DNA from: Lepidostoma basale
Lineage: Eukaryota; Arthropoda; Insecta; Trichoptera; Lepidostomatidae
Direction: 5' to 3'
NCBI GenBank assembly: GCA_022606425.2
Contig: JAHDVF020000457.1
Span: 744,001-808,000 of the forward strand
Length of the DNA stretch: 64,000 nt
The notes beneath the pieces were generated by a model. It searched no databases and was not told where the DNA came from. It saw nothing but the letters and a program-made list of their open reading frames with translations. A program made the position numbers and the translations under genes. The stretch's first letter is position 1; every line of letters starts with the position of its first letter. This document shows, piece after piece, positions 1 to 9,965 of the stretch.

Positions 1-60
1 ATCTATCCGGAACAAAAAGACCAACATCCTCCAGTACGGCCGAGTAATGGCTTCGTATTA
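1..60 (-). mobile_element. CR1/jockey-like RT fragment
   Basis: Short scrap at the window edge. Its plus strand aligns by eye with 12010-12065, which lies inside a clearer minus-strand CR1/jockey-like RT reading frame (shared blocks such as ACAAA.AGACC and TACGGCCG). It is too short to classify alone. Confidence 0.45.
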
Positions 61-1179
61 AAGAAAACCTTAGTGTACATAGGTGATATGCAAATGTGTC
101 GTTGAATTTTGGGATAATTTTTTTTTTAAATCTCTTATTAAAAGAATGAACAAATAAAACAATATTTTTTTCCTTTATTTCGACAGTGACCGATTTCATT
201 AGAATCACAGCTATCGACAGACTGGTCAGACTGTTGTAGATCAGCCTGTCGGTGAGATTAAGTATGGCTTAACCAGTCACTGTAAAAAAAAAGACAAATG
301 AGGAATAGTTCTTATCAAACATCGTTTTATTTCATTATTATTTTTAATGAACTTCCATCGAGAGATTTCAGTAAAATCGTTATTTGTTTTTCTTACTTTG
401 GCTCGCGTCGTGATGTAAAGAGCTGTTCAAAATAATAATAATAATAACAATATCAATTGACGTTTTTTGTTTTTCGATTTGACTTGTGTTAAAAATATAT
501 TCAGAGTTTTTCAGCAAGCAATTATAATTATTTTTATTAGTTGTTTGAAAACGTAAGGTATTAATTTGAGAAACGAGATACCTTAATAATGATTGGAATT
601 TTCAAGTAGTCATTGGTAATAAAGTTAATCCCTTTAAAGTTGTCAAGAGACACTATTAAATTTATGTTTCATTAAGCTCTAACAAATTAAGAGCTATATT
701 TCAATGGTGCTTGGAAGTGCTGAAAATGAAATATTCATTTAGAGAATCTGAATTTCAATTCTCTGTCGTATATTTTCCACCAGTACGTTTATTTTAATAT
801 AACGCTATTGTATCTGAACCAATTTAAAATTAAAATTACGTATCTTTAGAGAATTTTCTTTTGGAATTGTACTTTTCTGTATATTATCGCGTGCTAAGGT
901 TTTCTTTTCAGTTGGGTTTCTTATTCCGTATTCAATATTTCCACAATAACGCAAGGAAACCATGCTTCGCCCATTGTAGAGTGAGTATGCAATTTTACGT
1001 TTATTATAAAAATAAAATAAACCGAAATCAATGAATGTTCTATCATTTCACGTATGTGGGAATAAAAATACGTAATTCCCTATTTTTTTCACATTGAAAA
1101 TTTGTTTATCTTAATCAAAAGTAAAGTATGTAGTCAAATTCAATTGATCGTTTTGGTTTTAATTCGGTAATATTATAAT
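61..1179. other. No gene seen; AT-rich, weak inverted repeat
   Basis: No convincing coding sequence. An imperfect inverted repeat spans about 184-292 (ACAGTGAC at the left, GTCACTGT at the right), possibly an old MITE. The stretch at about 330-390 (GAGATTTCAGTAAAATC) recurs at about 21990-22020, so it is a dispersed repeat of unknown type. Confidence 0.4.
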
Positions 1180-1785
1180 ACGAGTCACAGACACTGTCCA
1201 GAACCAAACATATCGTAAGAGAAGCAGAAATGAGAACATTGCGACCTATTGTGGGTAGAACCTTTAGAGATACCCAATGAAGAAATACGGAAATCCTGCA
1301 AAATTGAAGACACAATGAGATGGAGTAGGCAGAGAAGACCAACCTTTGTGGCAGAGTGGTAAGAGCTCTGACTTCCATACCGAAGGTCCCAGGTTCGATT
1401 CCCGGTGATGGCAGTGTGATTGTCACACTGTCTTTGGTCTGGTGTAGAATTCTCGTAACAATAAAATGGCGATATATTGGGTACCTATCACATGTCATAA
1501 GAATCAATATAATAGCTAAAATAAATTGTTTATAGTAATTGGATTCAAACGACCTGTTATATACTAAAAAAAAAGACGATTCTGAAGAGATCACATCGAG
1601 AGAATGGATCCAGCAAGAATTGCTAAGATCGTATGTACGACACTCCAGGCGGTCTTCGACCACCAGGACGATCACCAAAGAGATGGAAAAAATTATGGTC
1701 GTCATCATAGGAAGAAATTTGATATCCTGTATAAAAAGATCGCAAGATCTACAATTAGAAGGAGAAGAAGAAGATAATACGAATA
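1180..1785 (+). mobile_element. LINE-C RT C-terminal fragment, split by a SINE
   Basis: Decayed RT C-terminus. About 1200-1330 reads EMRTLRPIVGRTFRD with frameshifts. It matches the EMKVLRSITGKTLRD block of the better copies at 9588 and 39337. After the SINE (1340-1572) the fragment resumes with the DHIERMDPARIAK and RWKKLWSSS-type end and a (GAA)n tail near 1760-1775. It is a pseudogene with no function expected. Confidence 0.7.
1340..1572 (+). mobile_element. tRNA-derived SINE
   Basis: The head is tRNA-like, with an A-box-like TGGCAGAGTGGT at about 1349 and a B box GGTTCGATTCC at about 1393. A body common to the copies at 23600, 28338, 33360 and 43908 follows, and it ends in an A-run. Flanking AAGAC at 1335-1339 and 1573-1577 is a plausible short target duplication. 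It interrupts the LINE-C fragment. The family has an internal RNA polymerase III promoter and would be mobilised by a LINE. Confidence 0.8.
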
Positions 1786-1966
1786 TATATTTAAAAAATC
1801 GAGTTTGAGAATGCCCTCACAAGGCGAAACAAATTTATCACTTTAATTATATATATGATATATATATTTTTTGTATATATAGTACATACTTTTTTTTAAA
1901 TAATTTTAATACACACTCGTATTACTTACTTATAAGCTGATTATTAACACACTTATTTAAAACTAT
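1786..1966. other. AT-rich spacer with (TA)n
   Basis: Low-complexity sequence with a TA microsatellite at about 1847-1880. Nothing else recognised. Confidence 0.5.
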
Positions 1967-2033
1967 CTTACTTACTTACTATCACGTCGTCAATTTGAAG
2001 GGGTTCGTAAAAAGAATAGACTGTCACACTGTA
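1967..2033 (-). mobile_element. LINE-A 3' end scrap
   Basis: On the plus strand, CTTACTTACTATCACG followed by an AAGGGGTTCG.A block matches the reverse complement of the LINE-A terminus (YPFG-type residues, stop, then the GTTA-type tail). This is a decayed 3' end only. Confidence 0.6.
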
Positions 2034-2564
2034 ATTTAATGATGACGTTAATGATAACGATAACGTTAACTTTCTTTCAATACTACCCCATCCTTTGGTA
2101 ACACACTTGTTCCAGAGTTTAAACATTCAAGCTTACGGCGCAGACTATTATGCTTTATCCGTTTTAGGTTTATATAATTTACTAACTCACAAAAAACTTT
2201 AAATAAAGCACTTCTTGGAAATAAGCAGACATTAAATATTATATCAAATATGTACGATTTTGCATGGTTCATGTTATAATATAATGCGTTTTTCCGGAAA
2301 AGCATATATGTATTTTTTTATGTTAAATTATCGATTTGTGAAAGGTGGTGTAAAGTTAAATTTATAAATTTGAATATCTTTTGAAAAACATTTTCTCGAA
2401 ACTCTTTCTCACTTTTTACAAACATTTTTCCGACACCACACGCCCTAATTTTCTAAGACTGTAGAAAAACGTCTGATTTAAGACTAACAATAAGGATTTG
2501 ATTCTATGGTACTAGAATTATATTATCTCTAAAGTCCCTTGGATCAGGAATGCATGCGAATATT
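2034..2564. other. No gene seen
   Basis: AT-rich. The small reading frames have no recognisable domain. Nothing identified. Confidence 0.4.
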
Positions 2565-2700
2565 GTATACTAAGCGTACATCACACCTCAAACATTCTTT
2601 CCTGGTGCATAATCATAACATTTTAATATTATATACTGAGAACATTTTTACACCGAGGAAAGGCGTCTGCAGTCCGAAACATGTTTGTGAGAAGTACAAA
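2565..2700 (+). mobile_element. Degenerate PLE-type inverted module
   Basis: A decayed pair. An antisense-like half (2585-2615) faces a sense half with ACAC, CGAGGA, then CCGAAACATG at about 2676-2685. The order matches the hammerhead-like cores of better copies (8411-8449), but stem II is not intact. Assignment is by similarity to those copies. Confidence 0.4.
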
Positions 2701-3576
2701 AAAGTTTTGGGAACGTAAAATGTTTTTCAAATTTGACTCCATAATACAAAGCGATGAATATAAAACTATGTTTTAATAAAATAAATGAACACAAATAACA
2801 ATATATTATATGTATTACACGTGAAAAAAACAAATTGTATTTTTTGGGTGGTTCACTTTCATGTGAAAATTAAGATTACTGTCGTATAGACATGGCATCA
2901 AAGTATTAAAAAATATATTTAAAAGAAAAAATATATATTTTGCCCGAAAACATTTATTTTTTTGATCTTAAAATGACGACAAAAAAGTTATTTGAAAATA
3001 TCAGATCACTTGTTTCTAAGCATTAACGCAAATAAAACGAATGGAAAATGGGTATCAACGCCCACTGAAAAAAAACCTTATCTTGATCTTATAGACTGAA
3101 CAAGTTAAAATACGATGAAGTTGCCCTCATTTGGGAAGAACGAGTACTTCCGAAACACAAGTATCCAATATATTTTTTGTTATTCAAGCAAAAAGCCGAT
3201 ACGCCTTGGTACCTATTAAGTACTGACACTTACATCTAATGAAGCCGTTTGAGATGAACTATTTTTTCGTCGATGTTCTTATGGAATGATCTTTCATACA
3301 AGTTGCTGATATGCAGCTTAGCGATGAGATCATAAAAACACGGGGAACAATCACATAAAAACATCGTTTCTTTGCCCGGTCGTCGTCAAGGGCAAATTTG
3401 AGATTGAACTTAGGGAGAGTAGTGGCACCTATGTACTCACCATCTCCGCACTTCAATAACTTTTCAAGGAAAACAAAATAACACTTGTAATGAGTTAGTA
3501 TTTGGAATTGAAACACAACGCTGTTTAAGTTTCATTTTAATTTATTAAATGTCTTTTTAAAAGTAAAAAATATCTT
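2701..3576. other. No gene seen
   Basis: AT-rich, with only short chance reading frames on both strands. Nothing recognised. Confidence 0.4.
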
Positions 3577-3985
3577 AAAAAAAAGTTAACTTAATGAACA
3601 GACTGGAAGCATGTGAAATGTGGCTCCATCGCCGAATGCTCAGAGTTCCCTGGACAGACATGGTTACCAATACCGAAGTCCTGAGGCGAGCAAGAGTTGA
3701 CAATGAACTGTTATCAACTATCAAGGTTCGAAAGATCTCACATCTGGGTCATATACTGCGTGGGGAAAAGTACCACCTTTTCAAACTGATATTGAGGGGA
3801 AAATTGAGGGACGCCGAGGGCCCGGTAGGAGACAAATGTCCTGGCTGCGAAACGTGAGGTAGTCGACCGGCATCCGAAGTGTGGAGGAGCTGTTCCGAGC
3901 GGCGCAGGACAGGGACAGGTTTGCCGAGGTGATCGCCAACGTTGGGGGGACCCGACAGTGCACTTGAAGAAGAAGAAGAAGAAAT
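3577..3985 (+). mobile_element. LINE-B RT C-terminal fragment with (GAA)n tail
   Basis: The frame from 3594 encodes EACEMWLHRRMLRVPW and then a HLGHILRG block, the classic C-terminal region downstream of the RT palm in RTE-like LINEs. A frameshift near 3800 moves the remainder (VEELFRAAQDRDRFAEVIA) into another frame, and the copy ends in (GAA)n at about 3967-3982. It is 5'-truncated and non-functional. Related copies lie at 5685 (minus), 17765 (plus) and 25125 (minus). Confidence 0.85.
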
Positions 3986-4048
3986 ATATTTAGTCAGTAA
4001 AAATATTTCATTGTTTTGGCCGAAACACTACGATATTTCAACATTATA

Positions 4049-4580
4049 AAGTGTTAAATTATAAAACTCTGTTTTTATGTATCACAATTGTATTTTAATT
4101 TTTCGCGAGAGCTATTCCGTCAAATCATGATGAGATCATCAGGTGTTTCAATTTTCCTGATTTTTCGAACTTTATTTTCGAATTTTATAACTTTATTTAT
4201 TTCGAATTTGTATTTTTTCCTATGTTAATTTGAATAATTTCTTAATTAGGTACTAAACTCCATACTGGAGTTGAGTTAGGTACCTTATTAAAGTTAATTA
4301 AAATAACGGTTACACATTAAAGATGGAAAAAATAATAATAAAATAATTGGGAAAATAATAATTAAAAAGGAACACATAATATAGAGTAAAAAACGATGAA
4401 TCATAATACATTAAAGACGATAAACATTATAAGGAAGCTGATTACACTAATGAGAAAGGGGTCAAAAGTGGAAGGTAGTATTAATATTTTTTGTTAGATT
4501 GTATAAAGGTAAAGTTTTTAATGTACTATATAAATAAGAATAAAAAAATTGATACATAAAAACAGAGTTTTATAATTTAA
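4049..4580. mobile_element. PLE-derived element with inverted ends
   Basis: Left end TATAAAACTCTGTTTTTATG near 4057 and right end CATAAAAACAGAG near 4553-4565 are inverted copies of about 36 bp. A minus-strand hammerhead-like core (4103-4146) lies inside the left end: CTGATGA is intact, but stem II and the GAAA box are degenerate. The terminal sequence is shared with 12893-13172 and 40244-40370. The interior has no coding trace. Confidence 0.65.
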
Positions 4581-4590
4581 CAGTTTATAG

Positions 4591-4860
4591 TAAAAATATA
4601 ATTAACTGAGCTTATCCTCAGGTGTAAATATATAACTACTAATATACACTATTTACACCTGAGAATGGAGGTCACCTCCGAAACACATTGTCATTAATAT
4701 GTTTATTGTATATAGATTTTTAATAAATGAAAGTAGAACATAAAAAGCTATGTTTTTTTTTTCAATTCAAAGATATAAGGTACAATAGGTACAATATAAT
4801 TTCACAGTGATAACGTCTTAACCTTTAATAAATAGTTTTAAAAGGTTTCAAATTTCTTAT
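4591..4860. mobile_element. PLE-type inverted hammerhead-like pair
   Basis: A degenerate antisense half (about 4605-4627) faces a sense half at 4655-4692: ACAC, CTGAGAA, stem GGAGG/CCTCC with a TCA loop, GAAA at 4680-4683, then a GTC-like end. The right flank runs into TTTCACAGTGATAACG (about 4800), which is also found beside copies at 25515 and 27175. This suggests a common 3' region of one PLE family. Confidence 0.6.
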
Positions 4861-4862
4861 TT

Positions 4863-5085
4863 CGTCTCTTTGCAAGAATAACGTGTTATCTTGATAAATT
4901 TAATTTTTTTTAAATGAAACAAACTACCCGCCTAAAAGAGACAACGTGATAACACAATTGTGTTGTTTCTTTCCCCAATAAATTCTCTGTTTTTCAGTTT
5001 AAAAATACCATGTTTTTGTAGAAAATAATGTTGAACACAGCGGATTTGATTTTCGAAATGTTACGTTATTCTTGCAAAGAGGCGA
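4863..5085. mobile_element. MITE-like TIR element, ~223 bp
   Basis: The ends CGTCTCTTTGCAAGAATAAC (from 4863) and CGTTATTCTTGCAAAGAGGC (to about 5083) are near-perfect inverted repeats of about 22 bp. The AT-rich interior has no reading frame, as expected for a non-autonomous DNA transposon. The superfamily cannot be assigned, because I cannot define a target duplication with confidence. Confidence 0.65.
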
Positions 5086-5684
5086 TTTATTGTTTATTGA
5101 ACATTTTTTTCTTAGGACTATGTTAACATCTTAACCTACACTAAAGACCTTAAAAAAATCTATTAAAACAATCATTTTTCGATTTTCGAGAAAGAATATT
5201 TTTTTCTCACTTGGTATGGTTGTGAAGCGCCCCCGGAATGTACTCCTAGTGCCTTCTGATTGGACTGTTGCGTGTGATTGTATCCCTGTTAGTATTTACA
5301 CACCCAATTTATCACCACAGGACCACGGGCTCATTTGCGGTTTGATTGCGTCAATAATGAAATAGACAACGTTCTCCGGAGACGGATATTGGACAACGCC
5401 AATTCGGTCTTGTGTCATCATTACATCACGCTGTATCTCCAATCAGTATATTAAATAAACCAACCAATATTATAATACATACGAGGATTATCATTCTCTT
5501 CATTCGAGATCATTCCCGATCAAAAAAGATACGAAAATAATATTAAAAATACTGTTTATTAAAATTTCTCAGCACAAGTTTTTTTTAATTCAATTTTTTT
5601 TTTGATTTATTCAGATCAGTTTTGCCAGCTTGCAGCCGTCGTTCATTATTTCCTTCGTATTTTTTAAAAAACATTTTAACCTTT
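5086..5684. other. No gene seen; less AT-rich patch at 5220-5460
   Basis: The patch 5220-5460 is more complex and less AT-rich than its surroundings, without a convincing reading frame. It could be unique host sequence. Nothing recognised. Confidence 0.35.
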
Positions 5685-5830
5685 TCTTCTTTTGGTTGCG
5701 TGTTAGGTCTCCCCAACGTTGGCGATCACTGCAGCGAAAGCATATCTATCCCGGCCAATTGGAACAGGTTCTCAACTCTGCTCTTTCCTGTCCATTCTCT
5801 TATATCGCAGCCAGAACTTCCTGACGTCTC
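5685..5830 (-). mobile_element. LINE-B 3' end fragment
   Basis: The reverse complement reads the RYAFAAVIANVGET-type terminus, equivalent to DRFAEVIANVGGT in the copy ending at 3985, with the (GAA)n side at 5685-5695. It is short, frameshifted and 5'-truncated. Confidence 0.75.
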
Positions 5831-5987
5831 TCTATTTTGATTTTCAGTCGAAGGAAGTATTATAAGTTTTATCTTATATTATATATGCATAGTTGAATTA
5901 TATTGTTCTTATTTAATACTATTATAATTTATGTTAAGAAGTAGAGTTTTAAAAACATGTTTTGTTAGAAATTGTAATACATCTAAG
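5831..5987. other. AT-rich spacer
   Basis: No feature recognised. Confidence 0.4.
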
Positions 5988-6480
5988 GGCATCTAAGGAA
6001 AACATCTAAGGTCAAAAACCAAAAGGAGTGGTTTCAGGTCAAGGGTCAAAGGTCAAAGGTCAAGGGTCAAAGGTCTGAGGTTGAAGGAAAACATCTAAGG
6101 TCAAAAACAAAAAGAAGGGGTTCAAGGTCAAGGGTCAAATGTCAAGGGTCAAAGGTCAAGGGTCAAAGGTCAAAGGTCAAATATTGAATTTCCAATGAAA
6201 AACAGAAAACATTTAAATGCAAAGATTAAAGGTCAAAGGTCAAAGGTCAAAAGTCAAATATTGAATGCTCAATGAAAAACATAAAACATTTAAATGCAAA
6301 GACCAAAGGTCAAGGGTCAAATGTCGAGGGTTAAAGGTCAAAGGGCAAGGGTCAAAGGCCAAGGGTCACATGTCCAGGATCAAATGACTCGTTTAAAGGT
6401 TGGGGATCAAAGGTCGTGGGTTGGAAGATAAGGTCGAATGCAAAGGTCAAAGGTCAAGGTTCAAAGGTCAGAGGTCAAAC
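5988..6480 (+). repeat. Minisatellite of AGGTCA-type half-sites
   Basis: Dozens of 6-7 bp units (AGGTCAA, GGGTCAA, AGGTCAG) in direct orientation, interrupted by two longer related blocks (about 6181-6240 and 6250-6310) containing AACATTTAAATGCAAAGA. Many neighbouring units form AGGTCAAAGGTCA, a direct repeat with 1-bp spacing, the DR1 element bound by RXR/USP-, HNF4- and Svp-type nuclear receptors. Binding is inference. A purely neutral tandem repeat would look the same. Confidence 0.9.
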
Positions 6481-6489
6481 ATTAATTTT

Positions 6490-6928
6490 CAAAAGTTTGT
6501 CTCCATACACTGCTGGTCGTTAGCCTCTCCACCCTACCGCCATATCCTTCGGCCTCTCGCCAGTGTTCTCCGAACCCGTCCCGCCGTCCGCACAATATCA
6601 TCGCGCTACTTGGTAGGCTATCTCCCGATACTTACCTTGGCCTCCATTCATTAACCTACTGGTTTCATCTTCCATCATCCCGTTGACACACACGACCAGC
6701 CCACTGTCACTTCATCCTCGCAATACATATCCCTACATCGGTGATCCTGGTGCGTCTTCTGATCTCCACGTTGGGTATTTGATCTCTAAGTGAGATACCC
6801 TACATGGATCTTTCCATGGCCCGTTGTGCAACTTTGATTTTGTGCATTGCTTCTTAAGTTAACGTTCTCGTCTCGCATCCATAGGTCATCGCACACTGTT
6901 CCAGCACTTTGGGGAAAGTGTTATTATT
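6490..6928 (-). mobile_element. LINE-D RT C-terminal fragment
   Basis: The minus strand reads TYGCETRTLT, then RAMERSM.GISLRDQIPN.EIRRRT and a WAGRVC-type block with several stops and frameshifts. This is the usual order of the RT C-terminal segment. No tail is present and the copy is internally decayed. Confidence 0.75.
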
Positions 6929-7214
6929 AAATAAAAATTACTAACTCTTAAGGAAAAGAATTGGGTAAGAGACTTTTAAAAATACAAAAAAAAAAATTGC
7001 CTACGAGTATATGCTACGGGCAACCAATATCACATATGTCAGGAATCAAAACCAATTTGTTTTATTTTAAACTTAAAGAATTTATATTTAAACCGGTCGA
7101 TATATTCGTTCAATTTTTACTTAACTATACATATCACCAATTCTTCGGAGGGATAGGCAGAGCAGATAGACCACCATAATATCCTTATACACGTCTTTTT
7201 TATTCACACATCGT
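6929..7214 (-). other. Spacer with a LINE-A scrap at 7136-7180
   Basis: Mostly AT-rich. At 7136-7180 the minus strand reads a W.SICSAYPSEE-like end resembling the LINE-A terminus (WQSILSAYPFGE). The 72-residue plus-strand reading frame here shows no domain. Confidence 0.4.
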
Positions 7215-7735
7215 GACAAGCACGGGCGGCCTTTGGGAAATTACGCCATGTTCTCACTTCCCAAATACCACAATGCCTCAAGACAGTGCGTTTTGCCAGT
7301 CATGACGTACGGAGCCGAGACGTGGACATTGACAAAAGGTCTAGTCTACAGATTCAAGGTGGTCAAGCGCGCCATGAAAAGAGCCATGCTTGGAATAACC
7401 TTGAGGGACAGATTTAGAAACGAATTTATTCGACAACAACCCAAGGTGACTGGGGTGGCTCTACGGATAGGCGGGCTGAAGTGGCGGTGGGCTGGCCATA
7501 TCTGTCGGAGAACCGACAGTCGAAGGAGAAGACGGGTTCTGGAGTGGAGATGACGTACAGAATTCCGTAGAGTTGGACGTCCCCCTGCCCGCTGGACCGA
7601 CGATATGAAGAGGATTGTTGGACATGGATGAATGGGAGCGGCAATGGATAGGGGGCGGTGGCGGGTTTTAGGAGAGGCCTACATTCCGCAGTGGATGACA
7701 GACGGCTGATGATGAATGTGACAAGCAGGGTCATT
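7215..7735 (+). mobile_element. LINE-D RT C-terminal fragment
   Basis: The frame 7233-7553 contains MTYGAETWTLTKG, AMKRAMLGITLRDRFRN and LKWRWAGHICRRTD. After the stop at 7551 the same element continues with VGRPPARWTDDMKRI and a terminal PQWMTD. These blocks are the C-terminal region of an RTE/jockey-group RT. The catalytic palm is missing (5' truncation), so the copy is dead. Confidence 0.85.
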
Positions 7736-7794
7736 GATTATTCCGTCTTCAAAGATGGTCGATCTCGAACTCCCCAATGAACAATGACCTAGGA

Positions 7795-7925
7795 AGGGCC
7801 AGCGATTGGAGGAAACTGGAAAAACCTGGAGAATAGAGAGGGATGACCAGGGACAGGAACCAGGGGAAGACTGTTGTGAATGAAACTAAATACCATACCG
7901 AGGTATAGCGCCGAGAAAAAAGAAA
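7795..7925 (+). mobile_element. Possible LINE scrap
   Basis: Reads SDWRKLEKPGE, similar to REWRKLEDAYI at 13500-13555 near a LINE 3' end, but no longer alignment is visible. Weak. Confidence 0.3.
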
Positions 7926-8188
7926 TGATATGCTCTATTATTTTAGCCATAAATATAATATATTCAAAACTAAAGTAGAAATAAGATCTCTTAGACGAAT
8001 GTGTAGAAAAAACTGTATGATAGTGCCAATGAAAGTGTTGTGAAAAAATAATGAATGAAACATTAACATGGTTTGGACACATGGAAATAATGAATGATGA
8101 AAGAGTGGTAAAAAGTATATGTTAACGATGTAAATGGAACTAGAAAAAGACCGAGGAAAACGTGACACGTTCAAATAAATCAAATATT

Positions 8189-8503
8189 AACTTATTGAAC
8201 GCTAAGGCATTAACACTGTGGAATTCCATTGTAATACACTTAGGAAATTTAAATTAATTTTGTTTAATACACTAAATATAAAAAAAAATATTAAAAAAAC
8301 ACGTCACGTTTCGGAGGATACCTCCATCTTCAGATGTAAAAATATAATAAAAACATAACAAAGAAAGACTAATATAAAAACGCATTTTAAATTCGATACA
8401 ATACATATTTACACCTGAAGATGGAGGTATCCTCTGAAACATGTCGTGTTTTTAATAATTAGTGGATTAAACAAAGTTATTTTCAATTTCCTAAGTAAAC
8501 CTT
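8189..8503. mobile_element. PLE-derived palindrome inserted in LINE-A
   Basis: Contains inverted hammerhead-like cores at 8298-8338 (minus) and 8411-8449 (plus), inside longer inverted arms (TTAGGAAATT near 8250; AATTTCCTAAG near 8485). Candidate 5-bp duplication ATATT at 8184-8188 and 8504-8508. The host LINE sequence is continuous if this block is removed, which makes it a real insertion. Confidence 0.75.
8411..8449 (+). ncRNA. Hammerhead-ribozyme-like core
   Basis: ACAC 8411-8414 and GTGT 8446-8449 would form stem I. The remaining parts are CTGAAGA 8415-8421, stem II GGAGG/CCTCT 8423-8427 and 8431-8435, GAAA 8436-8439, a self-complementary CATG 8440-8443 as stem III, and TC 8444-8445 before the cleavage site. 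One extra T (8422) separates CTGAAGA from stem II compared with the canonical hammerhead, so activity is uncertain. Confidence 0.55.
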
Positions 8504-8668
8504 ATATTGAATGTCAGCCACGTGAGGAGTCGGAAAGGAGACGGAGCATGTTGACGTGCTTGCATGACACAATGTATGAAAGTTGAGGAAGCGAGAGAAT
8601 GATGTCAGGAAAGAAAAGTATTGCACTCCATTATTTCTGCCTTCAGAGAGATGGCGGGATGGTTAGTA

Positions 8669-8779
8669 AGTTAGTTAGTTTCAATATGAAAAAAATATGT
8701 TATAACATTTTTAAGATATACAAAACAAAGGTTTTTTTTATATTTATTTTAATCTGACTGCAGGACAATAAATAAAATA
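8669..8779. other. AT-rich spacer
   Basis: Nothing recognised. Confidence 0.4.
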
Positions 8780-9071
8780 CAGTAAAACGTCATTTATTCG
8801 CATTTATTGGGACCAGAGATTTTCCGGATACCGATTTTCCAGATAAACAAATAGGCGCTAATTTTGTTAGCAAAATAAGGTGTGAATCGGTCATTTATTG
8901 ATTATGTAATTACAAATTTCACCGCAAAAACAAGTGTGTACGTAGTACATGTACATTTAAACCCTTACATTACTCTACAGTACTGAAAAAATAATCAAAG
9001 ATTTTCATCTCGACTTGTCCAGATAATTGACGTTGCGGTTAACTGACGTCCGGATAAACGACATTCTACTG
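8780..9071. mobile_element. pogo/Tigger-like MITE, 292 bp
   Basis: Starts CAGTAAAACGTCATTTATTC and ends CGGATAAACGACATTCTACTG in inverted orientation, flanked by TA on both sides (8778-8779, 9072-9073). The CAGTA.AA.GTC termini with TA duplication fit the pogo/Tigger branch of Tc1-mariner. There is no transposase, so it is non-autonomous. Confidence 0.85.
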
Positions 9072-9417
9072 TACTATAATAGAACATGTTTTGGGAGCCA
9101 TACATGAAATGCTTTGAACGTAAAATTCATAATACTCGGTAAGCCAGAAGCTTATTTCAGCTCCCCGGGGGTTCCATTGGCCGCAATTTTCCTAGAGTTG
9201 TGCTGATTTGATTCTAGGAAATACATAACACATTTTTTATTTGCAGATTTCATTTCTGGCGAAACGTAACACATATATTTGCCCAAAATTTGATATAGAT
9301 TTTTGTTGGGGATTTATTGGAGATTGGCGTTTTTTGCGACGCCTACATAATATTTACAGATGGTGAGAAGGGGGTTCCCTATTTACAGGTGGAGATAGAA
9401 AAGTCATATTCATTAGC
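9072..9417. other. No gene seen
   Basis: Mixed composition. The frame 9317-9532 runs into the LINE fragment downstream and shows no domain of its own. Confidence 0.4.
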
Positions 9418-9535
9418 TTTACGTCGTCCAGTACTGAACATAGGCCTCCCTTTCCGACTTCCACAACTCTCTACTGCCACTCTCTTGATGTCATCAGACC
9501 ATCTGGTTTGTGGTCTACCAGGATTTCTATGACCG
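9418..9535 (-). mobile_element. LINE 3' end fragment
   Basis: The plus strand shows GTCCAGTACTGAACATAGGC, the reverse complement of a very common insect LINE 3' signature (GCCTATGTTCAGTACTGGAC). Upstream on the minus strand comes a GRPQTRWSDDIKRV-type block. It is 5'-truncated. Confidence 0.75.
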
Positions 9536-9587
9536 GTTTTCGGAAGAAACCAAGAAAAGTACTTTTCTATAAGTATAAATCATTACG

Positions 9588-9965
9588 TAATGACGTACGC
9601 TGTAGAGACGCGGGCTGACACTGTGCGAACCAAGGGACTACAAAGAACATCGGAGATGAAGGTCCTAAGATCAATTACTGGAAAAACCCTCCGAGATCGT
9701 GTCCGCAACGTAGACATAAGAACAACTTGCAAAATTGAGGATATCGTTCAGTGGAGTAGATCCAGAAGAAGATACTGGAGGGACCATGTAGCCCGAATGG
9801 ATGTTGACAGACTTGCATATACAGCCGCTTATGAAATCCCCTCCGGACACCGCCCACCTGGAAGACCGCCTAAGAGATAGAGGGACAGCTGGATCTCATC
9901 ATCCGATGAGATATGATTTCTGTGGCACAGATCGTCAGATTTATTAAAATAAGAAGAAGAAGATG
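9588..9965 (+). mobile_element. LINE-C RT C-terminal fragment with (GAA)n tail
   Basis: The frame 9590-9880 encodes TYAVETRADTVRTKGL, EMKVLRSITGKTLRDRVRN and a YWRDHVARMD block, with a GRPPKR end. The reading frame then stops, and the rest (DSWISSSDEI) is followed by a (GAA)n tail at about 9948-9962. It is closely related to 39310-39740. The catalytic part is absent. Confidence 0.85.

Larger units (their letters stand above)
7968..8668 (+). mobile_element. LINE-A 3' fragment interrupted by a PLE module
   Basis: The RT C-terminus runs 7968-8188 (RSLRRMCRK, WFGHMEIMNDERVVK blocks, frameshifted). It resumes at 8504-8668 with the region equivalent to NVGHVRSRRN...CMTQCMKVEEAR, and ends in a TTAGTTAGTTAGTT tail. 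The insertion (8189-8503) is a PLE-derived palindrome flanked by ATATT. Confidence 0.8.

Noticed and set aside
1347..1420. Functional tRNA gene
   Set aside because: A and B boxes are present but the acceptor arms do not pair, and the same head is joined to a SINE body at several loci.
1115..1708. 197-residue minus-strand open frame
   Set aside because: It is antisense to a LINE-C fragment and runs straight through the SINE insertion; the composition is that of a shadow frame.
3259..3516. 85-residue minus-strand gene
   Set aside because: No recognisable domain, no start context and no neighbours; length compatible with chance.
5622..5840. Plus-strand frame of 72 residues
   Set aside because: Antisense to the LINE-B 3' end.
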